Shown in pieces: positions 46,001 to 58,000 of a stretch of 64,000 nucleotides of DNA. The position numbers and the translations under genes were made by a program. This DNA is from Guadua angustifolia (taxonomy: Eukaryota; Streptophyta; Magnoliopsida; Poales; Poaceae): the NCBI GenBank assembly GCA_036346375.1, contig CM070511.1:8990001-9054000 (forward strand). Reading direction: 5' to 3'. The notes beneath the pieces are model-generated. The model was not told the origin of the DNA. It did no database searches and worked only from the letters and a program-made list of their open reading frames with translations. Position 1 is the stretch's first letter, and every line of letters starts with the position of its first letter.

Positions 46001-48454
46001 CACTGGCATCTTCAGCGCAAGGTATGTGTAGTGTGGCACAGCCATGAATCTGGCTAGGCCCAGCCTTCCCAAGATGGCATGGTATGTCGTCTCGAAATTG
46101 GCCACTTCAAAGTTCAAGTATTCAGTCCGGTAGTTTTCCTTGGTCCCGAACATGACCGGCAATGTGATCTGCCAAGCGGTACCGCGAGGTGCTAGGGATT
46201 ATGCCATGGAACGACGATGAATCACGCTTTAGCTCCGAGCGAGGGATCTTCATGTCGTCGAAGGTTTTGGAGAAAAGGACGTTGAGTCCACTCCGTCCAT
46301 CGACCAGTACCCTCTTGAGCTTGACATTGCAAATAACGGGCTCCAGGACCAGAGGATATCTACCTGGATAAGGAATATGATTAGGACGATCCGAGTGATC
46401 AAATGTGATCGAGATCTCGGACCACCTCAAATATTGAGGGGTCACCGGCATAACCGCATTGATCTCCCGAGCAGTAAGCTTTTGCTTCCGCTTAGACTCA
46501 TATGCAGCCGAGCCCCCGAATATATAATTGAGCTCATGCTCGGTTGTCTGGTAGTCACCTTCATCACCTTCAGGGGGTCCTGCTCCTTGCCTGCCTCACC
46601 TTTATCTGGGCCCGTTGCTTATTGCTTTCTTGTGCGAACCTTGTCAAGGTGAAGCAATCTTTGGCTACATGTTTCCCCTTGGGATGGAAAGGACAGATCA
46701 CATCCATCACCTTGTCATAATCATCTGTCTGTGGCGCTTGTCACCTTTCCACTTCTTGTCCTTCTGCTCGGAGGACTTGGCGTGGTCTTTCTTGTCCTTT
46801 TGCCGTGGACGATCATCTTGGCGCTCGGCTAGGGCATCCGAGGCTGTGGCGTAGCGGTCCGCTAAAGAGAACATCTCCTTTACAGTAGTCGGCGGCTTTC
46901 GGGACATCTTCTTGATCAAGTCGACATCACTGACTCCCTTCTGGAAAGCCGCTATGATGACTGCTTCCGAGACATCCCGAATCATGTTCTTCTTCTGCAT
47001 GAAGCACCGGATGAACTCCCGAAGAGACTCATTCTTCTTCTAATGAAGTTGGTACAAGTCCCACGGGGTTCCAGGCCTCTCATAGGTGCCATGGAAGTTA
47101 GCAATGAATTGCTCACAAAGATCTCCCCAGGAATCTATAGAATTTTCTAGAAGTCCCGTGAGCTAGGCCTAAGCTGATGGGGTGAGCATGACCGGCAAGT
47201 AATTCGCCATTACATTGTGGTCACCTCCGACTACCTTGACTGCAAGGGCGTACACCTGCAGCCAAGCCTCTAGGTCCCTCTCCTGTCGAACTTGACAATG
47301 CCCTTAGGGTTGAAACCTTCAAGCCATACCACTCAGCGAAGCCGAGCGATGAACGCACGCAGACCCCATCAATGGATTCGTCATGCCGCTGCGATGGGGA
47401 TCGGCGTGGCAGAGTTCTGACTTGGCGGCCCTCGTCGTCACTCTGGCCACGGCGGTGGTGATCCCTACGATCATCACGGTTGCCGCACCGTTCATCGCGG
47501 GCATCCAGGCCATCGTAGTCGATGCCGAAACGCTCATAGTCATCTTCGCGTTGGCGCCATTCATCGTCTTCCCGCTCACGCCGCCTGGCGTTAAGATCCA
47601 GGCAGAGGTCGCGGTTGATACTCCAGCGGGCGTCCTCACCACGAAGCTTATCTTGCCGATCAGCATGACCGATTGCGGTGGTATGACCGCTTGCGATGCG
47701 AGTGGTTCTTGTGAACGCGGAGTACATCTTCTCCGCTGGATCTTATTGGTTATGCTGAATCGCTGCCGCCGTCACCAAGGCCTTAACTTGGGCCACAATC
47801 GGGGCAGCTGGGCTGTCGGGCCCGAGCATTGGTCCCAAGGTGTCGAGAAGTGTCTTGGAAGCCATAATGTTCTACTGCAGCATGTGGAAAACCGATTGGC
47901 CCCCATTTTTTCCTGCAAGATATCTTCATCGACATTGCGGCCTCGGGCTTGAAGAGACTTCGCGCGTGCTTCCTGGCTCTCACGATGAAGGCAATCTGCT
48001 TCTGCGGCTTCTTCGGCATCCTTTTGGCACTGGGACTCAGTCCGCGGGTCTTTGATCATATAGATATCACGGAAACCCTAGCAATTCCTGTGTTGCTTTC
48101 TGACTCAGCTTCCAAGTCAGAGGAGCAGAAAGGAGACAGATCAAGCTGATCTTCGAATCCGAGCGGAGTGCTGCTAATGATGCCCACCACCCGGGATCCA
48201 TTCTTGATCGGATCCTTACCTTATCCAAATCGAGGAGAAAGCCCCCGGCTTACAACTCATGAGCAGATGGCCGTGGCATTCCCCGACCCAAGTAGTAATC
48301 TAGACGAAGGAGCAATGGAGTCTCTCCCAGATTGGATCTAGTCCGAGTCCGAGAGAGCGAGTTTGCCGAGATTGTCGGTGATGAAGTCCAAGCTCCTGAA
48401 GCGGAAGGCCTGGGCAGGAATGAAGGTGACGGCAACTCTGTTGACGGCGGCCAT
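43054..48454 (-). pseudogene. Tat gag-pol, broken, integrase core deleted
   Basis: Minus strand, 5' to 3'. Gag starts MAAVNRVAVTFIPAQAF at 48454, with later gag motifs MASKTLLDTLGPM (47860) and AAFQKGVSDVDLIKKMSRKP (46960). Protease: VDGRSGLNVLF (46300), where the family usually has DGGS. RT: WRICVDYTDLNKA (45450), FITPFGAFCYVTMPFGLKNA and YMDD (45150). RNase H: FKLLKK...[15 protein letters not shown] (44820). A second, archaeal-type RNase [19 protein letters not shown] (44290), VEYEALIHGL and GNSQLVINQ (44095), where the family usually has GDSQLV. Integrase zinc domain: HSGVCEHH...CKGC, ending about 43486. After that only ~25 residues remain before PTELAFGSPW (43415); the DDE core is gone. 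The tail KISPSWEGPYIVDEVTR...NTWNIEQLRHFYT ends at 43054. Frameshifts and stops occur throughout. Confidence 0.85.
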
Positions 48455-48483
48455 CGAGCTTGACGAGATTGATCTTAGCGCTT

Positions 48484-48503
48484 CCCCTACCTGGCGCGCC
48501 AAC
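48484..48503 (-). other. Tat primer-binding site
   Basis: The minus strand reads GTTGGCGCGCCAGGTAGGGG directly after the 5' LTR, containing a GGCGCGCC palindrome. This site is shared by grass Tat elements. Confidence 0.75.
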
Positions 48504-48964
48504 TGTCGACGTTTATTGTCGGCAATAATGAATACGGAGCTAGGTGCTGCATCCAAACTCGATGGTAGCACAAGACACGGGATTTATACAAGTTCAAGCT
48601 CTCGCGGAGTAGATAATACCCTAGTCCTGTGCTATGAGATTATGAGAGTCTAGCTTAATGTGGGTGATCTGATCATGATGTCCTCCTGCCCCCCTCCTAT
48701 ATAGTGGAGAGTTACAAGGAAGAGTCCTGATCGGTTACAAGATGGATATTCTATCTCTATCCTTATCTGCCAAATATGGTAACAACTAGGATTACAATTG
48801 TATCCTACCTAATCAAGGTTGGTTACTGTCTTCAGGGTTTCCTTGCGGCATACGGTAGTGGCAGTCTGGGTGGTACCTGTCTCCATGTACTCGGCTCGGC
48901 CCATCCCCTCTTGGGTGGTCCTCACGGTCCGCCATGCTGATACCCAGAGTCCATGTACTCCACA
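48504..48964 (-). repeat. Tat 5' LTR
   Basis: Keeps TG...CA edges (plus TGTCGACG ... CTCCACA). Minus-strand TATA lies at about 48698-48704 (CTATATAGG). Partner of 37804-38268. Confidence 0.85.
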
Positions 48965-49222
48965 GCTATCGTGTCCCATAAGACACATGCCGGCACTTCA
49001 CTTCGGACCCAGTCGTCTCCCATGAAGATATCCTATGATAGATGGCGAGGTGGTGATAAGGTCAAATCAAAGCGGACCACGGAGTCCCATGACTTTCGGT
49101 TGGCCCTGTTGGCGCGGCCATTCAAGCTAGGACATCCGTTCATATCAGAAGAGCGCCAATAGACACTTAGAATAGCCTATGTTAGATTGTAAAATTGGTG
49201 CGTGGAATAAGCCAACAAGCTA

Positions 49223-49900
49223 GTGACACAACGGGTATTGAGTATCTCGATCAGCTTCAAGAAGGAGCATTTCTTTCACCAGTTTTTGAGTGGCTTCTTC
49301 GTGGTCGGCTTCAATGACTTGTTCGATCCCTACAAGCTTGATGCCCTAAACCACACACATTGTCCAAGCAAACCATGGATGAAAATTTACAAGTCGTCCA
49401 GAAGTACGTGGAAAAAGCATTGTTGGCTCAATGGGAAAAAAATTCATACTTTTACCCCACAACTCAGGGTAAGTGCTTCATTTAGTTGATATACTTATTG
49501 ATTTGTACTTTATACGTAGCTCGAAGTTAGGTTAAATGACCATGGCGACATACATGTGTAAATTTCACTAGATTCTACTTGTAAGTATACCAAGACATAA
49601 TAGGGTAATTTACCTTGATTCCAAAAAGGGTGATACCCACGACTTGATGCCTATCGCAAAATTACTCGAGGCATCGTTCAATATCTACCGAGCTTGTGGA
49701 GGGCCACACAAGGATTCATCGCAGCTAAAGCATATTCATAAGTTTTCGGTATCCGCTAGTACGCAATAATCCTTCACACTCAATAATAATACCTCCAGAA
49801 CTAACCTATTATATTTTGGCGGTACTACCAAGAGCCAAAGGCCACTAACCTATATGGATTCTATGTTGCCACAACATGCAAATCCTTATTGGTGCAAAGA
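49223..49900 (+). pseudogene. Ulp1-like protease remnant of a third CACTA-type element
   Basis: Three blocks in different frames match the order of the C48 domain in the CACTA-1 gene. Near 49372-49480 is MDENLQVVQKYVEKALLAQW, then a donor GTAAGTG at about 49470-49476. Near 49620-49730 are DSKKGDTHDLMPIAKLLEAS and FNIYRACGGPHKDSSQLKH, the Asp-motif region. Near 49847-49870 is NLYGFYVATTC, aligning with NLCGYYVCHYM. The catalytic Cys codon position (49853-49855) is TAT, i.e. Tyr. No His-motif (HW) exon was found. This is a dead fragment whose 5' part was displaced by the Tat insertion or lost. Confidence 0.6.
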
Positions 49901-50324
49901 AGACCAATGTCATAGAGGTTATATACATGCAAGACCTTACTTTTCCCATCGACATGCCCAAAAATGCGCTAAATCTGCATTTGAATAGCTGACCTACTAT
50001 AAATTCGAGGAAAGCTATATGCCTTCTTGATACGTAAGGTCATAAATCAAAATGGCGAGTGCTACTCAGTCTTACCTGATGAGTTGTGAATTTGTTAGTT
50101 ATTGTAAACATTGTGCTATGAATTTGTGAATTGTAGTTATGAATTCATTTGGTTAATATATCTGAATTGCTTTCTAAAATGGATATGCTATACCTACTGT
50201 GTGATATATAAACTCTGTAATCTGTTTTGTTTCAGAGGGTATAACTAGCATTTCCTAAGGCTAGCCAATAAATAGAAAAGTGTAAACAGTGGAAAGAATA
50301 TCATAGATGTCACATACATCACAG

Positions 50325-50403
50325 ACGGTTTCACTTTTGGAACCACTGTGATATATGTGACATCACAGACGGTTCATGTTTAGAATCGTCTGTGGTGACA
50401 ATT
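50325..50403. repeat. CACTA-type subterminal repeats
   Basis: ATCACAGACGGTT...GAACCACTGTGAT and ATCACAGACGGTTC...GAATCGTCTGTGGTGACA pairs, the arrangement seen next to CACTA ends. The terminus itself is missing because a Tekay-like LTR begins at 50404. The words differ from those of CACTA-1 and CACTA-2, so this is a third family. Confidence 0.65.
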
Positions 50404-51949
50404 TGTAACATCCAAATTTTTAGCCTTTTAATTTAGCTAATAGAGTTTTATTGCAATTTGTGATTTTTGAGAATTTTCTGGATTTATTAGATTTTTCTAA
50501 GATTTAATTGGATTATTTTAAATTAAGTATATTACACTTTTACCAAAAACCAATTATATGTAGATAATATTAAAATAAATTTTTGCCAAAAATATTTTAT
50601 TTGGGTCCAAGAGGTCTCAAAGTATTTTTGAGATTTTTCTTGGGTTTTTCCTGGTATTTTTAGTTGCTCAAATAAATCAAAAGTATTTTCTGTATTTATT
50701 TTAAAAGGAAAAACCGGAAATATCCGTCGGAATAGTCATGGGCTGAAGCCCAGCACTATCCCTTGTGGCCCATGTGCTGTACGGCCCGTTCGGCCCAGCT
50801 TCTAGACAACCCACCGCCAACCGTTAAATCGCAATCAAATGATCGTAAAAAAGTCATGTCGCATTAGAAACCCTAACGCCATCGTGCCATCGGATCAGCA
50901 GTGGACGAACGCGATTTGTCGGATCGTATCGAAACCCTAATCACTTGTGGCCGTTGGATGAGGCATGCGGATGAGATTGTATCAGGGTTGGAGTTTCGTG
51001 TGGCCGTTTGATTGGAATCGTGTGGTGGCTGTGTGTCGTCTCCGAGAAGAACTCGGACACTGCCGCCGTATCGAATATGGACGCCGCCGCCATGTCGGTT
51101 AGAATTCCCGAGCCCGTACACGTCATCCGAGGCCTATTTAAGGACCTTGATCCCCTCCCGAGGTTCATCAGCCCTTGCGCGGCCTTTTCCCCGAAGCGCC
51201 AATGTTCGAGAAGCCTTGGAGTTCGCGGAACCTTGCTGGAGTTCGTAAGCTTTGCACCACAGTTTCGTCACCGTTGGGGTCTTCTTCGCGATCCGAGACC
51301 GCCAACTCACCTCGTCGAGCACTTTGCTCGCCATCCTCGTCGTCGTTGAACCGTCGGAGCGCCGCAAGCCGTGTCATCTTCTCTAGCCCCAATGAACCAG
51401 TGCCGCCGCATCGCCATCGTCAAGGCCGAACGTCGTTGACCGTCGGATCTTTCTTCCACGAACACTCCAGATCGGTTCACGCCGCGTCGGGAGGAAGCAC
51501 AATTGCTAGGAGTTCTTTGCTGTCCGACCAGAGACGAATGAACCAGATTGAACCACATCTCCTCGTCAAAAGTAAAGCTCACCGGTAAGCTAGAACCGTT
51601 AGATTAGATCGGAAGGTCATTGCTTCGCCGCGTGGCTGAGATCTGTGGCTGTCGGATTTAATCTAAGCGTTTCGGATCAGATCGTACGCTGAGCCGTTAG
51701 ATCCTCATCGAGCGAATCAGATTGTGCGACGGATTGAACCAATTAGAAGCTGATATGTGTCGTGCGGCGTCCATCGACATCGGCCGGTTGCACGGCTTGC
51801 GATGTCGTGGGTTCACGGTGAGCCGATTCCACGGTGGCGAGTCCACAAAGACCGCGATGCCAAGTGCCATGTGGCAGCGTCTGGTTGGCTTGGGTCCGAC
51901 GCTGATGTCAGCATGAAATCATGATGACGCAATAAAGTGAATTTCTTTT
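50404..51949 (+). mobile_element. Tekay-like LTR, plus orientation, left part
   Basis: Begins TGTAACATCCAAATTTTTAG, followed by ~350 bp AT-rich sequence and then a GC-rich segment with AAACCCTAA words and TATTTAAG at 51135-51142. This layout parallels the minus-strand Tekay LTRs nearby. It is interrupted at CTTTT (51945-51949) by the complete Tekay element and resumes at 63687. ORFs in 50873-51588 are low-complexity LTR sequence. Confidence 0.6.
51135..51142 (+). promoter_or_regulatory. TATA-like box of the plus-strand LTR
   Basis: TATTTAAG, preceded by a GC-rich segment and followed by a CCTTGATCCCC leader. Confidence 0.4.
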
Positions 51950-54900
51950 TGTCGTGCCCCGAATTTCCACGGATTCGGACACTCTGGTATTCTCGTACTA
52001 GTCGAGGATCACGCTAGTACACACAGGATAAGCGGTTGAAGTACCACAATCATACACAAATGAAATAAATAATAAGTACTTCAAGCATTAATAGTAACGA
52101 GTTACATGGCCTTATGGCCACCTTACAATACTTCACAGCAGGCGATAAATATCATCGATATCAAGTTCATTCAATGAAGCAAAATACGATAAGCGGACCC
52201 TTCTTAACCACAAAGCTCTTGAGTGCGGCCCAACCCTTAGTCCTCCGGCCTTCAATGAACTCCTCCTCCCAAGCTGATGCGGCTTCATCTTCCGAGGTTT
52301 TTGTCGATGCAAGGGTGAGTATACAACATACTCAACAAGTCATGCACAATCTGCGACTATTACTATATGCAAGGCTTATTCCAAGGAAAGGCTTAATTGG
52401 TTATTTTGCATAAAGCAAAGATTTCTTTTGATAGGTAGTCCTATTAGATTAAAAGCGATAAGATCAATAATATTTAATAATTAATTTCTCAATTCTTTTC
52501 CAAGAGTTTGGCACCTGACCCTAATTTCATTCACACACTTTTTGGCACCGACCACCCATTCCACATTTTCATTTTGAAAATCTAACCCTTATTTGTAATC
52601 ATCGAGCAATGTCCAATACTGGCGGACACGGCTATTGAATAGATTCACACACACACTCTGCAAAGGTCAGACACTTTACCCACAGGATCTGATCGTTCAC
52701 CACACGAGCGATTGATTGTAACAAAGTCTTTGAGAGACTAACACTTAGCGATGATCCTCTCGATGTTGCCTTCCTAACACTCCCCCACACAGAGCCAAAG
52801 TTTAGAACGAGCACATACTAGTTAGATGGGTACCAAGCCGCAAGACAGTGCGCTCCCGTCTGTTACATTTTTGGTGTAATTGTCACCCCGAGGTATCAAA
52901 GGAAAGATATTAGAAACCTACTTAACTAGGTCCGTCCCATTCGCACAAGTGGTTGTACACTTTAACTCAGCTCAAAGGCTCGCAAGGTTAAGTCCTTAAT
53001 TGTCCCGGGCAAGACAACCATTTTATACATCTCGGCACACAGCCTTCACAATCTTTTCATACATCCCATTGCCACACAGGCCCACCTGGCACACAGCCTT
53101 CTTGCCACTTGCCCCGGTTCAAATCATTTTCCCACCCCACTTTATACTTAAGCAACACATGCCATTTTTCCACATCAGTTCATGAATAGCACCACACAGG
53201 TCACTATCCCAGTTCCAATTCATGACATCATCGCATTTTCCAAAATGCGTTCCATAATTGTTTAGTCAATATTCATTTGATATTTGAAAGTCATTCCACG
53301 CATACAAGCAGCTAAGCGACTAATCACGGTCTAGCCTCCGTGTTGGCATCATATTAGCATCCAACATATTTAAGCATCTTAGGGTGGACAAGGTTTGGGG
53401 CATATAAACATTTATAATCAAGGTGGCATAACAAGTTTGGCTTTTAACTACCATTTCCCAATTTAATCAATAGTGGTTGTACTTAACATAGCATGCAATA
53501 TGGAAATCAAAATATACTTTTAAAATCTAGGGCAACATGGTCAAAGCACGACTTGCCTTGAAGAGGAGTTGGTTCTGGTCGAGGTTCTGCGACGGGTCCT
53601 CAAACTCTCCTCGGCAATTCCGCAACTCTGAGTCTACTCGGTACAAGCAAACACACAATAAATATATAATACAGACAGCAAACAATTCACTAAAATTAAA
53701 TAAAAATCACCAATAAATAGTTCACATTTTTACAAATTTTTGGGCACTGGAATCACTCAAATCCGAGTTAAAATCACGAAAGTTATAGCGTTTTCAATTT
53801 TGCTGAAATTCATAAAAGAATAAACCGAATTATTTCTCTATTTTCCACCGATTTTTCGCTGATTTTCCCTCGGCTTGACACGTGTCGGCACCAGAGCGAA
53901 ACCACGTCGCCCACGGTCAGCGGCAGGTGGGCGGGATGACGTCATCTTGGCGTCGGCCTGACCGATGACTCACCCATCGACATGTGGGCCCGTGAATGAT
54001 GCTAGGACCTACCAGAGGTCGACACCTACCGGCGAACCATCAAGCCACGCATACGATTTACTCTCGACCGTTGGATTCGAATCCGACGGCGCGAGTCTAA
54101 CCGAGCGGTTTACTATTTACGGGCCTACGTGGCGTTACCTTAGGCGTCGGATGAAGATCGGGCGGTGAGGTTGCACGCGAGTTGAGTTGAAGAAGAGCGG
54201 CGCTTCGTTGCGGAGTTGGAGAAGATGACAGCGACGGCGTTTCGATCTGTTCGTAGGAAAAAGTAACCACGGATCGTCTCGGCTTAGTGAACTTCGGAGG
54301 TGGTCTTGGCGGCGAGGGAACGGCGGAACACGGCGGGCACAACGAAAACCGAAGCGGGGAAGAGTGTGAACTACGGCGAGCTCCCGAGAGGGCTAGGGTG
54401 GACGAGAGCTAACGAGCGAGAGGGGGAAATGAGCGGGGTGAAGTGCTGCACGCGCCGGCCTATTTCACTCGCTCGGACAGCCTCTAGACGCGCGAAGAAA
54501 TCCCCGACATGATCTGCGGCGGCCAATGGCGGCAATGACGACAAATCGCCTCGTCCCCGAGGTCGTCCGGTCCACATCGATCGTCGATCGGGAATCAACT
54601 ACCGGATTGACGCGTCGATTAGGGTTTCGGCGCCAACACAGTGTTGGGCCGGCCCAACACTGTAGCTAAGGATTTTTCCGGCTTTTCTAATTAAAATAAA
54701 TGCCAAAATTCAAAGTAATTATTTAGGGCACTAAAAATACCCGAAAAATTCTAGAAAATATTTCAGAGCATTTTGAGCCTAAATAAAATATTAGTTTTAA
54801 TTTTTGATAATTATATTTTCTGGTATTTAATTACTCAAGGGAAAATGATATAAATAAATTCCAATAAATCCCAGAAAAATTAGATAAATTCAATTAAATG

Positions 54901-54987
54901 CAATTAAATGCAATTAAAGGTTGATTAATTCATAAAAATTCAAATAACTCCAAAATTTAAAATCGGGTCAAAATTCGGGACGTTACA
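51950..54987 (-). repeat. Tekay 3' LTR
   Basis: Plus-strand edges TGTCGTGCCCCGAATTTCC and ...AATTCGGGACGTTACA. Differences from the other LTR cluster in GC-rich words, with long AT-rich stretches identical. Short frames at 53965-54512 are LTR sequence, not genes. Confidence 0.92.
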
Positions 54988-55003
54988 AACCTACCCCCCT
55001 TAA
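54988..55003 (-). other. Tekay polypurine tract
   Basis: The minus strand reads TTAAGGGGGGTAGGTT immediately before the LTR start TGTAACG. Confidence 0.8.
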
Positions 55004-55029
55004 CAGAATCTCGTCCCCGAGATTCGAGG

Positions 55030-58000
55030 CTTAACTATAGAATAGGTTTGGGAATTCCTTTTTCAGATCTTCCTCTCGTTCCCAGGTGGCTTCACTTTCT
55101 GTGTGGTTGCTCCACTGAACTCTGCAGAAACGAGTTGTCTTGCTTCTGGTTCTTCGATCTATTATGTCCAGAATTTTTATCGGCTGCTCTTTGTAAGTCA
55201 AGTCTTCCTGTAGTTCAACTTCTCCTAATGACGTTTGCTCTTGAATTCAAGACACTTCTTGAGTTGCGATACATGAAAAACATTGTGCACTCACGCTAGC
55301 TTGTCGTGGTAACTCCAATTGATATGCGACTTCGCCTTCTGGCTTATGATCTTGAGCGGTCCTACATATCTTGGCGCAAGTTTACCCTTTTTGTGAAATC
55401 TCTGGACTCCTTTCAGGGGCGTAACTCTGAGATACACATAATCTTCCGGTTCAAAACTCAAATCTCTACGGCGATTGTCTACATAACTCTTCTCATCTTG
55501 GCTGCGCAATCTTTAATCTTTCTCGATCGATGCTATTTGCTCTTGACTTCTTGAAGTATGTCGGTCCGAAGACGCGACGCCACCGATCTCATTCCAATTT
55601 AACGGTGTCCTACAAGGTCGACCATACAAGGCTTCAAAAGGTGACATCTGAAGACTTGCCTGATAACTGTTGTTGTAACTAAACTCTGCATATGGCAAAC
55701 ATTTGTCCCAAGTCGACGTATATGCTAACGCACAAGCTCTCAACATATCTTCCAATATCTGGTTGACTCTTTCGATCGCCCATCCGTCTGCGGTGATATG
55801 TCAGATTGAAGTTCAAACGGTGCCCATGGTACGCATGCAATTTATCCAAAACCTTGAGGTAAATTGGGTACCTCTATCAAATACTATTTTCTTGGCACTC
55901 CATGTAAGCAAACGATCCTTGCCATGTATAGCTCGCTAACTTATCTCTGAATAGGTTGTCTTCTTGGTATGAAATGCGCGACCTTAGTCAATCGATCCAC
56001 GATGACCCATATGGAGTCATAACCTCCTTGCGTCCTTGGTAATCCCATAATGAAATCCATTCCGATTTCTTCCCATTTCCACTCTGGTATTTTTAGTGGT
56101 CAGCAGCAGCCCTGCTTGGTCTCGATGCATAGCTTTGACTCACCGGCATACATCACACGTGCTCGTGTTCAAGAACCTCTCTCTTCATATTCGCCACGTA
56201 ACCGTTCTTTTAAATCTTGATACATTTTGCACTCCTGGGTGAATCGAATACTTGGAGTCATGAGCTTCCTCAATATTAATCTTTAATTCCTTTTTGTTGG
56301 GTACACAAATACGTTCCTTCATCCATAATGTGCCTTGTTCGTCTAGCTTAAAATCTTTTGCTTGGCCTTCCTCCATCTTGGCCTTGATCCGCTTGACCTT
56401 CTCATCATCCTTCTGACCTTCTCTAATCTGATCTTCCAAGATAGGCTTTACTTCTAATGCGGCTACGAATCCTTCCGGAACAACTTCCAATTTCAATCTC
56501 TGAAGATCCTTGCACAGTTCTCCCTGGCTTTCTTCCACTTTCGAATTGAGACCATGACCTTTCCGACTCAGGGCATCAGCCACTACATTAGCCTTGCCTG
56601 GATGATAATGAATACCCATGTTGTAATCCTTGATCAGCTCTAACCACCTCCTTTGTCTCATGTTTAGGTCGATTGGGTGAAAATGTATTTAAGACTTTTA
56701 TGGTGCAGATACACCTCACACCTATTACCAATAAGATAGTGGCGCCATATCTTCGTGGCATGCACTACACCGCTAACTCTAAATCGTCGTCGGGTAATTC
56801 CTTCATGTGGCCTTAATTGCCTTGATGCATAGGCTACTACCTTTCCATTTGGCTTAACACACATCCGAGTCCTTGGCGTGATGCATCACAGTAGATATCG
56901 AAACTCTGATGCACATCTGGTTGCACTAACACTGGTGCTGATGTCAGTCTTTTCTTCAATTCTTGGAAACTCTTCTCACAATCCGGTGTCCAAACAAATT
57001 TCTTCTCTTTCTTTAACAATTGCGTAATTGGCCTAGCAATTGTCGAGAATCCTTCTATAAATCGGCGGTAATAACCACCATTCCAAGGAAACTCGAACTT
57101 GCTTGAAAGCTGTCTGGCGACTCCCAATGTAGCACTGTCTCAACCTTGCTTGGGTCCACTGCAATTCCTTCGGCAGTCATGACATGCCCTAAGAAATCTA
57201 CCTTACTCTTCCAGAAATCGCATTTACTAAACTTTGCATACAACCGTTGCTCCCTTAGCTTTTCCAACACTAATCTCAAATGTTGGGCGTGCTCTTCATC
57301 CGTCCTTGAATAAACCAAAATATCATCTATGAACACGACCACAAATTTATCCAGTATTCCATAAATACTTTATTCATCAAGTTCATGAAGTATCTTGAGC
57401 GATTTGTCAATCCAAATGACATAACGGTGAACTCATAATGTCCATATCTTGAGGAAAATGCGGTCTTGGATATGTCTTCGCCTTGATTCTCAATCGGTGA
57501 TATCGACCTAAGGTCGATCTTGGAGAATACTCCTGCTCCTCTTAATTGATCGAAAAGATCATCGATTCGGGCAATGGGTATTTATTCTTTATCGTCACTT
57601 CAAGTCTTGCGATAGTCTATACACATCCGGAAACTTCCGTCTTTCTTCTTAACGAATAGAACCGGTGCTCCCCATGGTGACGAGCTCGATCGATGAATCC
57701 TTTTCCAACAACTCCTCAATTTGCTTCTTCATTTCTACCAACTCTTGGTAGACATCCGATATAGCCTCTTTGCTATCGGTCTTTGTTCTGTACTAAGTCA
57801 ATTCTGAACTCTATGTCTCGTCTGGTGGCATTCTGGTAATTCCTCGGGAAAAACATCTGGTATTCATCGACCTTTGGTACATCCTTTATCTTGATGGTCT
57901 CCAGATTATTTACTAACATCTCGACTTCCTCGAACCGCTTCGCTTGAAATTCCACTTTCCTACCTTCGTGGCTCTCAATAGACACAACTCTCCATCCATA

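Larger units (their letters stand above)
37804..48964 (-). mobile_element. Tat-lineage Ty3/gypsy retrotransposon
   Basis: Two ~460-bp LTRs (37804-38268 and 48504-48964) flank an internal region coding gag-pol on the minus strand. The flanks are GCTAC (37799-37803) and GCTAT (48965-48969), a 5-bp duplication with one transition. The primer-binding site at 48484-48503 reads GTTGGCGCGCCAGGTAGGGG on the minus strand, as in grass Tat elements such as RIRE2 and Cinful. A second RNase H domain and antisense ORFs near the 3' LTR also fit Tat. Total length is 11161 bp. LTR differences are mainly substitutions, so the insertion is not recent. Confidence 0.88.

Noticed and set aside
49223..49489. 88-residue ORF as an independent protein
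   Set aside because: Its frame is not the one matching the protease family; the family match lies in another frame of the same stretch.
50873..51588. Host gene with several frames at 51.0-51.6 kb
   Set aside because: Frames overlap on both strands in GC-rich LTR sequence, starting from a TGTAACATCC LTR edge; no domain.
53965..54512. Small ORFs in the Tekay LTR (also 62583-63350) as genes
   Set aside because: Present in both LTR copies but with different frames and no conserved protein; non-coding LTR sequence.
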